A stretch of 64,000 bases of DNA, taken from positions 496,001 to 560,000 of the forward strand of contig JBJLAO010000003.1 in the NCBI GenBank assembly GCA_045568635.1, read 5' to 3'. Within the stretch, counting starts at the first letter, position 1. Each line of letters begins with the position of its first letter. The position numbers and the translations under genes were made by a program. The DNA is from MedAcidi-G1 sp000817085 (GTDB lineage: Bacteria > Actinomycetota > Acidimicrobiia > Acidimicrobiales > MedAcidi-G1). A model generated the notes under the pieces. It was given only the letters and a program-made list of their open reading frames with translations. It had not been told where the DNA came from and searched no databases. Positions 44,175 through 52,666 of this stretch are shown one piece after another.

Positions 44175-45395
44175 TTAAGTCACAGAGAAATTTTTAGGTA
44201 TTTTTCTTTGAGTCGATTCAGCAAAAAAGATTAAGAAAAATGAAATTGTTGAATACAACAAATATCCAAGTGCCAAAGGTGTGACGGAGTATTTTATTTG
44301 TGTTGAAAAAATTGCTGCTAATAAACCAGCTCCTCCGAGAGAAACCGCGCCCGCTACCCCTGAAGCGGTTCCGGCTAAATCTCCCATGGGTTCTAAAGCT
44401 AGGGACAAACCTATAGGAGTTAAAAGGCTTAAGAAAATGTTTGAAGAACCGACCAATAAAAGCCAAATCCAAAAGTTGGGTGAGCCGTTACTAGTTATTG
44501 CAAGAAGTAGAGAAGTTGTATTTATTAAGACAGAAAACCCAACACTAAAAATTGCGACACGTTTAGCTCCAAACATTGAAATAAAACGGTTACTCGCAAA
44601 AAATGCTATCGCCATAGGGATTCCAAGAATGCTAAAAATTACTGCAAATTGATTTGCTTTACCGTAAACAAGATCAAAAACTGGTTGCGAACTGCTTAGC
44701 CAAATAACGAAAGCTCCTTGTCCAAAGGTGACAGCTAGGACATAACCAATAGTAATTCGAGTAGAAAAAATCTTTTTAAAGGATTTAGTTGTTATTTCCC
44801 AATTTAGAGCCCTCCTTTTGTTCGTGGGTAAAGTTTCGCCAAACCAGAGACTCCACAAAATACCGACACCCCCCAAAATAATTCCCAAAGAATAGACAAC
44901 TCTCCAATTTGTGAAAGTTAAGAAACCTTCTGAGATCAAGGGTGTGATTATCGGCCCCAAAAGAAAGACGGCCATAATTTTTGACATAACTTTCGCCATC
45001 TCGTTACCGGAATATAAGTCACGAGCAATAGTGGTTCTCATGCTTGCTGGAACACTTGAACCTAGTCCCCAGAAGAATCTAAAAATAAGGATTGTTAATA
45101 GATTTTGAGAGAGTAGAGAACCAAGAGCCCCGATCATGTAAATAGCAAGACCGAATTTTAAAGAAGCAATTCTCCCGAAACGGTCAGTAAAAGGACCACA
45201 AATAATTTGACCGATAGAAACGCCAATAATATAAATCGTAATTATCAACGAAATCTGGTTAGACCCTTCTAACAGCCCTATGTCGGGTCTGATCTCATCA
45301 AAAGCTGGAAGAGATGAATCAATTCCAAAAGCAGCTAGACCATTTAAGAAAGCAAGGAAAAAGACTACGTTTGTCTGAGATTTCTTCAACGGCAC
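44175..45395 (-). CDS. MFS transporter (Bcr/CflA-like)
   Basis: 406 residues, 12 predicted membrane helices. The loop 2-3 motif GPFTDRFGR and the helix-4 region RTTIARDLYSG (motif resembling Bcr/CflA drug exporters) support a proton-driven efflux protein. Start codon GTG. It is transcribed towards the SDR gene and is divergent from the DUF1330-like gene. Substrate unknown. Confidence 0.88.
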   Translation of the reverse strand: MPLKKSQTNVVFFLAFLNGLAAFGIDSSLPAFDEIRPDIGLLEGSNQISLIITIYIIGVSIGQIICGPFTDRFGRIASLKFGLAIYMIGALGSLLSQNLLTILIFRFFWGLGSSVPASMRTTIARDLYSGNEMAKVMSKIMAVFLLGPIITPLISEGFLTFTNWRVVYSLGIILGGVGILWSLWFGETLPTNKRRALNWEITTKSFKKIFSTRITIGYVLAVTFGQGAFVIWLSSSQPVFDLVYGKANQFAVIFSILGIPMAIAFFASNRFISMFGAKRVAIFSVGFSVLINTTSLLLAITSNGSPNFWIWLLLVGSSNIFLSLLTPIGLSLALEPMGDLAGTASGVAGAVSLGGAGLLAAIFSTQIKYSVTPLALGYLLYSTISFFLIFFAESTQRKIPKNFSVT

Positions 45396-45456
45396 TTAGG
45401 TATTCTGCCTTGCAATCAGAAATAAGCCCGATCAATAGAGAAACTATTTTTTCAAC

Positions 45457-45462
45457 TACGGT
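45457..45462 (+). promoter_or_regulatory. Leaderless -10 of the DUF1330-like operon
   Basis: TACGGT ends six bases before the ATG at 45469; identical in sequence and spacing to the MazG-gene element. Confidence 0.4.
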
Positions 45463-45468
45463 TCGAAT

Positions 45469-46272
45469 ATGAATCAGGTAAGTACAGCGAACCCAAGATA
45501 TGCCACTTTGAATACACAGTATGCATATGAGATGTTTTCAATGCCTGCTGAAGAAGATGGTCCAATATGGATGGTAAATCTTATGAAATATCGTCCAATT
45601 GCTGATTATGTAGATGGTCGAGAGTCGAAAATAAGTGGTCGGGAAGCTGATGATCTTTACGCTCCTATAGATGTGCTGACTGATATAGGAGCAGAAATTG
45701 TTTTTGTCGGGGATGTAGAAACACAACTTCTTGGAGACAATCCAAAATGGGATCGAATAGCTGTGGTGAAATATCCGACAAGACGATCATTTTTAGAAAT
45801 GTCATCTAGAAAAGATTTTCAAGAAAAACACGCCCATAAAGAGGCAGGTATGCAGGCGACAATTGTTATGGGTTGTACGCCCATGAACATGCCGGTTTAC
45901 TCAAAAAAAGATTGGGCAGAAATAGCAAGTCCTCCCAGTGAAAGTGATGGTGTAATAACAGTCATTCATGTTTTGCAGTTAAATGAACAAATTGAGAAAA
46001 TGAATAATTACTCTTTAATAGCAGGAGATCGAGCCATCCCAAATGGCGTGCGTGTAGATGGCTGGTTTCAAGTAGAAAACACTATTTTGGGAGATGATAG
46101 AAAATGGGATCAGGTTCGTTTCAATACTTTCCCCAGTCGTAGGGCATTCCAGGAAGTTTTAAATGACCCTGCTCGCATGGAAGCTCAGAAAAAATATAGA
46201 GAATCAGCTATAAGCGACACTTATACAATGATCGTGACACCTTCAATAAATAAAGTTTTTGACTCAATATAA
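45469..46272 (+). CDS. Duplicated DUF1330-like (dimeric alpha-beta barrel) protein
   Basis: 267 residues made of two copies of one domain, about 20-140 and 155-262. Each has a hydrophobic first strand (WMVNLMKYRP; VIHVLQLNE), a middle GDVE/VENT strand followed by a LLGD or ILGD turn, a W-D-x-(I/V) strand, an (R/S)RR-(S/A)F helix and a final IV-T-P strand. The fold is the ferredoxin-like one of DUF1330/EthD proteins, which bind small polar organics; the fused pair would form an intramolecular barrel. It starts a three-gene operon with a PLP enzyme and a sugar-lactone oxidase. Function unknown. Confidence 0.75.
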   Translation: MNQVSTANPRYATLNTQYAYEMFSMPAEEDGPIWMVNLMKYRPIADYVDGRESKISGREADDLYAPIDVLTDIGAEIVFVGDVETQLLGDNPKWDRIAVVKYPTRRSFLEMSSRKDFQEKHAHKEAGMQATIVMGCTPMNMPVYSKKDWAEIASPPSESDGVITVIHVLQLNEQIEKMNNYSLIAGDRAIPNGVRVDGWFQVENTILGDDRKWDQVRFNTFPSRRAFQEVLNDPARMEAQKKYRESAISDTYTMIVTPSINKVFDSI

Positions 46273-46275
46273 ACA

Positions 46276-47292
46276 ATGAAAACAAGTGATCTTACAACTC
46301 CTGCGCTAATCGCGGATTCAAAAATTTTAGAAACAAATATCGCCACTATGGCATCAAAGAGGCCTGGGCGGGAACTTCGTCCACATGTAAAAGCTTTCAA
46401 ATCAACAGCAATGGCAAAAAAACTAGTTGATGCCGGACACGAGACTTTTTGTTGCGCAACAATTCGCGAATTAGAAGGAATGGTAAAGGCCGGTTTTGGA
46501 AGTGATCTTCTTTTAGCGAATGAGACACTTGATGCCAAGCGAATCGGAGAGTTACTGGTAGAAGGGAATTGTCGAATAACAGTTGCAGTGGATTCATTAG
46601 AAACAATTGATGCTGCTGTATTCGCAGGTGTGAAAGAAGTTTTAATAGATGTCAATGTTGGACTTCAGAGATGTGGATGCAGCCCAGATGAAGCCGGTTT
46701 TCTTTCAGAAAAGGCAAAAGCATCGGGACTAAAAGTAAGAGGCGTAATGGGATATGAAGGGCATTTGATGCATGACCCTAATGTGCGTCGACGCACAGAA
46801 AAAACTCAAGAATCAATGGAACTTTTGATTCTCGCTCACGAAGCAGTAGGAGGCGATGTGATTTCTGGAGGGGGAACAGGAACATGGGAATGCAACCAAG
46901 CTGTGACAGAGCTTCAAGCTGGTAGCTATGTCCTGATGGATGGTGATTATTCTAAACTCGACCTTCCTTTTAAAGAAGGATTACTTTTATTAACCACAGT
47001 TATATCTACAAGTAAGTCTGGGTATGCGGTTTTAGATGGTGGATTGAAGGCATTATCAGTCGATAGTGGAAATCCAAAATTATTAGGTGAAGGTGAAGTC
47101 ATATTTTGTTCCGATGAACACACGACCATAACAAATGGTTCTTGGACAGTCGGGCAAAGAGTCGGTTTGAGACCATCACATATTGATCCGACGATTGCAA
47201 AGCACGAATTCATTTACCTTGTAGAAGAAATTGAAGAAAGCCTAGATGCAGAATTGTTGGAAACATTGAAAATCGATTTGCGAGGATGGTAA
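46276..47292 (+). CDS. D-threonine aldolase / D-serine dehydratase-like PLP enzyme
   Basis: 338 residues, alanine-racemase-fold (type III) PLP enzyme. The Schiff-base Lys is in RPHVKAFKS (Lys39), and the phosphate loop is GGGTGTWE. The C-terminal metal motif reads PSHIDPT (His-x-Asp), as in metal-dependent D-threonine aldolases, rather than His-x-Cys of eukaryotic D-serine dehydratase, so a D-beta-hydroxy amino acid aldolase is favoured. It lies 3 bases after the DUF1330-like gene and overlaps the next gene by 7 bases. Confidence 0.8.
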   Translation: MKTSDLTTPALIADSKILETNIATMASKRPGRELRPHVKAFKSTAMAKKLVDAGHETFCCATIRELEGMVKAGFGSDLLLANETLDAKRIGELLVEGNCRITVAVDSLETIDAAVFAGVKEVLIDVNVGLQRCGCSPDEAGFLSEKAKASGLKVRGVMGYEGHLMHDPNVRRRTEKTQESMELLILAHEAVGGDVISGGGTGTWECNQAVTELQAGSYVLMDGDYSKLDLPFKEGLLLLTTVISTSKSGYAVLDGGLKALSVDSGNPKLLGEGEVIFCSDEHTTITNGSWTVGQRVGLRPSHIDPTIAKHEFIYLVEEIEESLDAELLETLKIDLRGW

Positions 47293-48638
47293 AAGTGGCG
47301 AAGACCCATTCATCAAAAACATGGAGTAATTGGGCTGGTAATCAGACGAGTCATCCGTTGAGTATCGAAAAACCCAAAAATGAAGAAGACGTTGTATCCA
47401 TAGTTAGAGAGGCCAAAAAACGAGGCTTAAAAGTCAAAGTTGTTGGGTCAGGACATTCATTTACTGGAATAGCAGTTGCAGATGAAGTTCTAGTTTCTCT
47501 TGATGATATGGCTGATATCCGGGACGTAGATTTTGAAAATTTTACAGTGCGTGTCGGTTCAGGAATAAAACTTTTTGATCTAAATCCAATATTGCAAAGA
47601 TCTGGACTAGCTATGCCAAATTTAGGCGACATAGTTTATCAATCAATTTCGGGAGCTATTTCTACTTCAACTCATGGAACCGGTCTGCAATTTAAGACTA
47701 TTGCAGATGCAGTCTGCGGAATGAGAATTGTTAACGGTGAGGGAAAAGTCATCGAATGTGACAAAGAAAAAAATACGGAGGTATTTCATTCGGCAAGAGT
47801 GGGATTGGGGGCTTTAGGGATAATCACCGAAGTCACGATCCAATGCGTAGAGGCATTTAATCTGCATGCGATAGAAGAAATTCTACCAATAGGAGAAGTA
47901 ACAAATAATTTTGACCGCTGGTCAAAGTCTGCTGATCACATTGAATTTTTTTGGATGCCCAATACGGACAAGGCTCTATTGAAGAGAAATACCAGAACTC
48001 TAGAAGCACCTCCACGGCCAAGAAATAAAAGACACTCTTTTAAAAGGCGTTGGAATCGATTTAAGAATGAAGAGATAAAACAAAATGTTCTTTTTGGTGC
48101 TATGAATCATTTGGGCAAGATCGTCCCTCCGTTAGTTCCAAAACTTAATTCGATAGTTGCTGGAGAAAGTGGGAGAGCAGAGTATATAACAACTAGCTAT
48201 GAAGTTTTCGCTAGTCCCCGTAGGGTCCGATTTTATGAAATGGAATATGCAGTCCCCATTAATTCAGGGATAGAGGCATTTAGAAGAGTGGTTGAATTGA
48301 TAGGCGATTTAGACCATTACATAAGTTTCCCAGTTGAGTATCGAGTACTTGGAAAAGATGAAATACCAATGTCTACTGCGAGTGAAAGAGACTCTGCATT
48401 CATAGCCGTACACGTATTTAGAAACACACCATTTGAAAAATATTTTCAGGGTGTAGAAGAAATAATGGCAGATTACGAGGGTCGTCCCCATTGGGGGAAA
48501 CTTCACTTTCAAGATCATGAAACTCTTTCAAATATTTATCCTCAATGGGAAGCATTTCAAAATACACGTAGGTTAATGGACCCTTCTGGGATTTTCACAA
48601 ATCCTTATTTGGATAAGGTTCTTGGTCCTTTGACCTAG
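47286..48638 (+). CDS. FAD-dependent sugar-lactone oxidase (D-arabinono-1,4-lactone oxidase type)
   Basis: 450 residues of the VAO flavoprotein family. The N-terminal FAD domain has GSGHSFTGIA, with the His that is often covalently joined to FAD, and ISTSTHGTG. The C-terminal ALO domain ends with HWGKLHF, a family signature also seen in gulonolactone oxidases. It probably oxidises an aldono-lactone or related polyol. Start ATG 47286 overlaps the PLP gene. Together the three genes suggest a catabolic or detoxifying route for hydroxylated small molecules. Confidence 0.85.
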   Translation: MVKVAKTHSSKTWSNWAGNQTSHPLSIEKPKNEEDVVSIVREAKKRGLKVKVVGSGHSFTGIAVADEVLVSLDDMADIRDVDFENFTVRVGSGIKLFDLNPILQRSGLAMPNLGDIVYQSISGAISTSTHGTGLQFKTIADAVCGMRIVNGEGKVIECDKEKNTEVFHSARVGLGALGIITEVTIQCVEAFNLHAIEEILPIGEVTNNFDRWSKSADHIEFFWMPNTDKALLKRNTRTLEAPPRPRNKRHSFKRRWNRFKNEEIKQNVLFGAMNHLGKIVPPLVPKLNSIVAGESGRAEYITTSYEVFASPRRVRFYEMEYAVPINSGIEAFRRVVELIGDLDHYISFPVEYRVLGKDEIPMSTASERDSAFIAVHVFRNTPFEKYFQGVEEIMADYEGRPHWGKLHFQDHETLSNIYPQWEAFQNTRRLMDPSGIFTNPYLDKVLGPLT

Positions 48639-48648
48639 AAGATGCCAG

Positions 48649-48654
48649 TAGTCT
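48649..48654 (+). promoter_or_regulatory. Leaderless -10 of the 55-residue gene
   Basis: TAGTCT ends six bases before the ATG at 48661, identical to the asd -10. No good -35 at normal spacing. Confidence 0.38.
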
Positions 48655-48660
48655 GTTCCC

Positions 48661-48828
48661 ATGGAGGATTCAGCGCATAACGAAAAACATAATCCATCTG
48701 ATCAAGAAGACTTGGAATTAGACAAACTTGAAAACGATCTAGCTCTTATAGAGACTGCGATGGAAAAGATCGACCAAGGAGATCTTAAAGCGTATGAAAC
48801 GATAGAAGCTGAGATTATTGAAACGTAG
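48661..48828 (+). CDS. Small acidic coiled-coil protein
   Basis: 55 residues, strongly acidic, with one long amphipathic helix. The segment LENDLALIETAMEKIDQGD resembles the coiled-coil helix of TraR/DksA-like proteins just before their zinc finger, but the four Cys are missing. It has its own promoter element and codon use like its neighbours. A role in binding RNA polymerase is only a guess. It lies between two unrelated operons. Confidence 0.6.
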   Translation: MEDSAHNEKHNPSDQEDLELDKLENDLALIETAMEKIDQGDLKAYETIEAEIIET

Positions 48829-48850
48829 CACTTTCACTTCGGATATTTAA

Positions 48851-49438
48851 TTATAAAAGATCAGGCGTTGACTCTTCGGTTACCAATGAAACCCTTTTAC
48901 CCATTATCAGGTCACCATCAACAAACTCAACCCAACGGCCACCAAGATTTGGAACCTTAGTAGAAGGTTGATCGTGAAGATTTTCTAACGCATGGACTAT
49001 CCCAGCATGTGAAATAATCAGAGTATTATCTAAAGGCTTCGAATTTTCAGAGATTTTCTTTAAAACCTCAAAAACTCTAAATAAAAGATCTGGATTGGAT
49101 TCATATCCGTCTGGTCGGTTTCCCGAATCTAAAAATCCTGGCCAACCATTTTCGATTTCAACACGTGTAAGACCCTGCCAAGGGCCGGCATCGCGTTCCA
49201 TTAGGCCGATTTCAGTCACTACTGGTCCCACCCCCATTAACTCTGAAATTATGGAAGCAGTATTTTTTGCTCTCTGAAGAGGTGATGACACAATTGAATC
49301 AAATAAACCGAGTTTTTGGCTGGCTTTCTTAGCTTGGTTCTCTCCTAGATTGGTTAAAGGAGGGTCAGCCTGCCCTTGCCACCGTCCAAGAGCATTCCAT
49401 TCTGATTGACCATGACGAACAATTAACAACTTTGGCAT
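48851..49438 (-). CDS. Histidine phosphatase (phosphoglycerate mutase superfamily)
   Basis: 195 residues. The RHG motif (LIVRHGQSEWN, His8 phosphohistidine) and a second His in IISHAGIVHAL are intact; LTNLGENQAKK is typical of the family. Short members act as phosphatases on diverse phosphates, including glucosyl-3-phosphoglycerate or alpha-ribazole phosphate. Actinobacterial mshA and ybjN genes often neighbour such a gene, as here, where it is divergent from moaD-mshA-ybjN. Confidence 0.85.
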   Translation of the reverse strand: MPKLLIVRHGQSEWNALGRWQGQADPPLTNLGENQAKKASQKLGLFDSIVSSPLQRAKNTASIISELMGVGPVVTEIGLMERDAGPWQGLTRVEIENGWPGFLDSGNRPDGYESNPDLLFRVFEVLKKISENSKPLDNTLIISHAGIVHALENLHDQPSTKVPNLGGRWVEFVDGDLIMGKRVSLVTEESTPDLL

Positions 49439-49444
49439 AATTTG

Positions 49445-49450
49445 ACGGTA
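49445..49450 (-). promoter_or_regulatory. Leaderless -10 of the phosphatase gene
   Basis: Minus-strand TACCGT ends six bases before the ATG. The 64-base divergent gap also holds the moaD promoter, so the two must share or compete for the region. Confidence 0.4.
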
Positions 49451-49490
49451 TCTATTTCAGGTTCTATTCGGACTCAGCTAATACTTTCCG

Positions 49491-49496
49491 TAGACT
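49491..49496 (+). promoter_or_regulatory. Leaderless -10 of the MoaD/ThiS-like gene
   Basis: TAGACT ends six bases before the ATG at 49503. A weak -35 (TTCGGA, 49467-49472) lies 18 bases upstream. Confidence 0.42.
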
Positions 49497-49502
49497 ACTT
49501 CT

Positions 49503-49739
49503 ATGGCAACTCTTCGTCTTTTTGCATCAGTAAAACAAATGGCTGGAACAGGATCAGTCGTTTTGTCAGGGGCAACAGTGGCTGATGTAATAGAAGAGGC
49601 ATCTGAACGATTTGGATCTGAGTTCAGCGATATTGCAAATAATTGTCGAATTTGGTTAAACGGAAACCCAACTGAAATTGATAATCCCGTAAGTGATGAC
49701 GATGAGATAGCGCTACTACCACCTGTTTCGGGAGGGTGA
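49503..49739 (+). CDS. MoaD/ThiS family sulfur carrier
   Basis: 78-residue ubiquitin-like protein ending in the diagnostic Gly-Gly (PPVSGG), the site of adenylation and thiocarboxylation. It has the RLFASVKQMAG opening and the DDEIALLPPVSGG end typical of MoaD, so molybdopterin synthase small subunit is the best guess. No MoaE or activating E1 enzyme is nearby; it could instead supply sulfur for another pathway. Its stop overlaps the upstream possible GTG start of mshA. Confidence 0.85.
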   Translation: MATLRLFASVKQMAGTGSVVLSGATVADVIEEASERFGSEFSDIANNCRIWLNGNPTEIDNPVSDDDEIALLPPVSGG

Positions 49740-49741
49740 CA

Positions 49742-50959
49742 GTGCGCAAGTTAGCTGTACTCTCAATGCACACTTCTCCACTAGCTCAACCGGGTATTGG
49801 TGATGGTGGAGGAATGAATGTTTACGTTCGTGAAGTTTCTTCAGCTCTTGAGCAAGCGGGCATAAGTTCAACAGTTTTCACAAGACGAGTGGATGGAGAG
49901 ACACCGAAAATAATGACATTTGGTAACGGGCTGAAAGTCGTTCAAATCGATGCGGGAGATTTTTCCTTGCGTAAAGAAGAATTATTTTCGGTAGTTGGAG
50001 ATTTCGCGAATGGGGTAGAAGACTTTTTAGTCAAGGAAGATCGACACGATGCTTTATTAGCAAATTATTGGCTTTCTGGTTCAGCAGCTCATCAATTAAA
50101 ACACAGCCTCAATATGCCTTTATTAACCTCGTTCCACACACTTGCACTGGTTAAAGCTGCTTCGGGTGATAAAAGTTGTGGATACGAAGAACGTATAAAT
50201 ATGGAGAGTGAGGTAATAGGTTGTTCGGATGTAATTTTGTCAAATAGTTCTTTTGAAAGAGATCAATTAGTCAGTTATTACGGTGCTGAACCTTCTCGCA
50301 TTGAAATCGTTCCCCCGGGGGTAGACCGTTCGATTTTTAAACCTGGATCTAAAAAAGAAGCTCGCCAGCTTCTTAATTTGGGTGGACAAACAACACTTCT
50401 TTTCGTTGGGCGTATTCAACCTTTGAAAGGAGTCGATTTAACAATTTCGACATTGTCAGAACTGGAAGATAAAGAAGCTCGTCTTATTTTGATTGGCAGT
50501 TCTAGTGGTCCAGAAGGTCCGAGTGAAGAAAGACGTATTAGAAAAATGGTAGAAGAATTAGGTTTAACAAACAGGGTTTTATTTGTTGAACCCCAGCCAC
50601 ATGAAAAATTAGTTAATTGGTATCGAGCTGCCGATGTTTTATTGATGCCAAGCCGTTCTGAGTCATTTGGGCTTGTAGCCCTAGAAGCTGCTGCTTGTGG
50701 TTTGCCAGTTGTAGCTTCTGCGGTCGGTGGGCTGCAGAAAATTGTTGAAGATAGTTCATCAGGGTATTTGATCAATGATCGCGATCCTTGGTCTTATGCA
50801 GCTCATGTTTCAAAAATTATTAATGATTCTAAAAAAGCTGAAGAAATGTCTACGAAAGCAGTTGAAAGGTCTAAATCATTCACTTGGTCGGTTACTGCTG
50901 CGCGACTTCGACGAATTTGTTCAGATTTGCAATCCCGATCTTTGGTTGATTGTGCATAG
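49742..50959 (+). CDS. mshA: D-inositol-3-phosphate glycosyltransferase (mycothiol)
   Basis: GT4-type glycosyltransferase, 405 residues, that adds GlcNAc to inositol 3-phosphate in the first step of mycothiol synthesis. Diagnostic segments: LSMHTSPLAQPG near the N-terminus, DGGGMNVYVRE, ANYWLSG, VPPGVD, and E-x7-E (ESFGLVALEA). GTG 49742 is preferred over GTG 49736 because a GGAGG ribosome site sits six bases ahead. Mycothiol is the low-molecular thiol of Actinobacteria, so this gene is strong taxonomic evidence. Its stop overlaps the ybjN start. Confidence 0.92.
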   Translation: MRKLAVLSMHTSPLAQPGIGDGGGMNVYVREVSSALEQAGISSTVFTRRVDGETPKIMTFGNGLKVVQIDAGDFSLRKEELFSVVGDFANGVEDFLVKEDRHDALLANYWLSGSAAHQLKHSLNMPLLTSFHTLALVKAASGDKSCGYEERINMESEVIGCSDVILSNSSFERDQLVSYYGAEPSRIEIVPPGVDRSIFKPGSKKEARQLLNLGGQTTLLFVGRIQPLKGVDLTISTLSELEDKEARLILIGSSSGPEGPSEERRIRKMVEELGLTNRVLFVEPQPHEKLVNWYRAADVLLMPSRSESFGLVALEAAACGLPVVASAVGGLQKIVEDSSSGYLINDRDPWSYAAHVSKIINDSKKAEEMSTKAVERSKSFTWSVTAARLRRICSDLQSRSLVDCA

Positions 50960-51458
50960 TGCTGAAGGTGAAGTCTCTCGACTATTAACAGAAGCTGAAC
51001 TTGAGTCTCTGGAAAGAGAAATCGAAAGATGGCTCGATTTATCTTTAAAAGAAAATCCTTTGCTGGCTAGTTTCGAGAGGGACTCCGACGAACCGGTTGG
51101 TGAATCACGATGGTTTATAAGAGTTCTAGGGGAGGAAAAAGATACATTTACTCTGCGGTTTATGCTCAGACAAAGAATGTTGCATTATGAAACCTATGTG
51201 ATGCCTGCTCCTGAAGACAATAAAGAGTCGTTTTTGGAAAGTCTTCTAGTCAGGAATAGAAAAATTGTCGGTGCCACATTTTGTTTAGGGGAAGAAGAGG
51301 CTGTTTTCTTAATTGGGGCTATTCCAGCGAGTACGGTAGGGCCAAATGAGCTTGATCGTATTCTTGGAACTTTATGGATGGCAGTAGAACAAAATTTCAG
51401 ATCTCTTCTTAAAATTGGTTTTGCTTCAAAATTTGTTGGATCGAAAAAAGAAAATTAG
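50952..51458 (+). CDS. YbjN domain protein
   Basis: About 168 residues. In actinobacteria a YbjN protein commonly follows mshA, and the WFIRVLGEEKDTFTLRF and RLLRRN-like (LLVRNRKIVGATFCL) segments fit. The best start is GTG 50952, eight bases inside mshA, because the in-frame ATGs further up lie deep inside mshA. YbjN is thought to modulate type III secretion or stress responses in E. coli; its role here is unknown, possibly as a chaperone of MshA. Confidence 0.8.
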   Translation: MHSAEGEVSRLLTEAELESLEREIERWLDLSLKENPLLASFERDSDEPVGESRWFIRVLGEEKDTFTLRFMLRQRMLHYETYVMPAPEDNKESFLESLLVRNRKIVGATFCLGEEEAVFLIGAIPASTVGPNELDRILGTLWMAVEQNFRSLLKIGFASKFVGSKKEN

Positions 51459-52666
51459 TGAAATCTGATTCCAACGTTAAACGACTTCCATCAAAAGTTT
51501 TGGTGTTTTCTGTTACCACTGTGGGACTTTTGCATAATTCTATTTTTGTTAGTTCAACTCCCGAAATTTTAAGATCTCTCGGCGAGTCAGAAAATCTGGC
51601 GGGACTTTTAATCGCAGCCGGTTCTGTTCCGGGGATAGTAGTGGCGCCTTTAATAGGTTTTCTAGCAGACCGATTTGGTCGAAAAAAAGTATTAGTTCCT
51701 TGTCTTGTGGTTTATGGAATTTTTGGCCTTTTAGTAGGTTTAAGCCCTTCATTATTCTGGTTTTTACTTATAAGAATTTTCCAGGGCTTAGGTAGTGCAG
51801 GATTAATAAATCTAGTTGTAGTAATAATTAGCGATAATTGGGCGAGCTTGGATAGGGCCCGTTTAATAGGGCAAAACGCTGCAGCTATAACAATCTCGGT
51901 AGCTATTTATCCTGTGGTTGGGGGAGTAATAACTGATTTAATAGGTTGGCGTTGGGTTTTTTTGGCTTTTCTTGCTCCTTTAGTGGTTGCTTTTTTTGTT
52001 TCAAAAAATCTGCAAGACCATCAACCGCGCTCAGATGTATCGGTTAGAGAGCAAATCTCTGGTGCATTTTCAGAGATTGTCAAACCGGCCATAGCTACGA
52101 ATCTTGTAATCGTAATTATTCTGTTTATGGCAATTTTTGGATTATTTCAGTCTTTATTGCCAGTCCATCTTGAGCGTGAGTTCGGGCTGCTTCCCACTGG
52201 AAGAGGTTTAGTCGCTTCGGCTCCAGCCGTTGTCGCTGCTTTATCAGCTCTGGCAGTTGCAAGAGTCAGGAAGCGAGTGCAAGGCGGAGTAATCATCTAT
52301 GCATCTCTACTAATTTGGGGTATTTCTTTTCTTATGATGGGGTTTGGATCGTTACCTATTCTTGTATTAGCAACAATGATTTATGGATTGTCAGAAGGTC
52401 TGATGATCCCAACTCTCCAAGATCTGATAGCAGAAAATGCTCCCGAGCAACTTCGCGGCGCATTGTTAGCAATGTGGACAGGAGCTGCTCGTTTGGGACA
52501 AACGGTTGGTCCTGTAACGATTTCTCTTGCGTTAATGGGATTTTCCACTTCTTGGGTACTTGTTTCGGCAGGTGTAGCAATGGTAGCTATTTCGGTTTTA
52601 GCTAGTTTTACTCGGACACTTATTGTTTCTTCAGAAGCCAATCAAACTGGTAGATTCAACGGATGA
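51458..52666 (+). CDS. MFS transporter
   Basis: 402 residues with 12 predicted membrane helices. The loop 2-3 motif GFLADRFGRKK is intact. GTG 51458 shares a base with the YbjN stop (TAGTG), so translation is coupled, and its own stop overlaps proC by four bases. It resembles drug/metabolite efflux MFS proteins. Substrate unknown. Confidence 0.88.
   Translation: MKSDSNVKRLPSKVLVFSVTTVGLLHNSIFVSSTPEILRSLGESENLAGLLIAAGSVPGIVVAPLIGFLADRFGRKKVLVPCLVVYGIFGLLVGLSPSLFWFLLIRIFQGLGSAGLINLVVVIISDNWASLDRARLIGQNAAAITISVAIYPVVGGVITDLIGWRWVFLAFLAPLVVAFFVSKNLQDHQPRSDVSVREQISGAFSEIVKPAIATNLVIVIILFMAIFGLFQSLLPVHLEREFGLLPTGRGLVASAPAVVAALSALAVARVRKRVQGGVIIYASLLIWGISFLMMGFGSLPILVLATMIYGLSEGLMIPTLQDLIAENAPEQLRGALLAMWTGAARLGQTVGPVTISLALMGFSTSWVLVSAGVAMVAISVLASFTRTLIVSSEANQTGRFNG

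Noticed and set aside
50775..50951. Upstream ATG starts for ybjN inside mshA
   Set aside because: The implied N-terminus is a Lys/Leu-rich frame-shifted reading of mshA with no family similarity.
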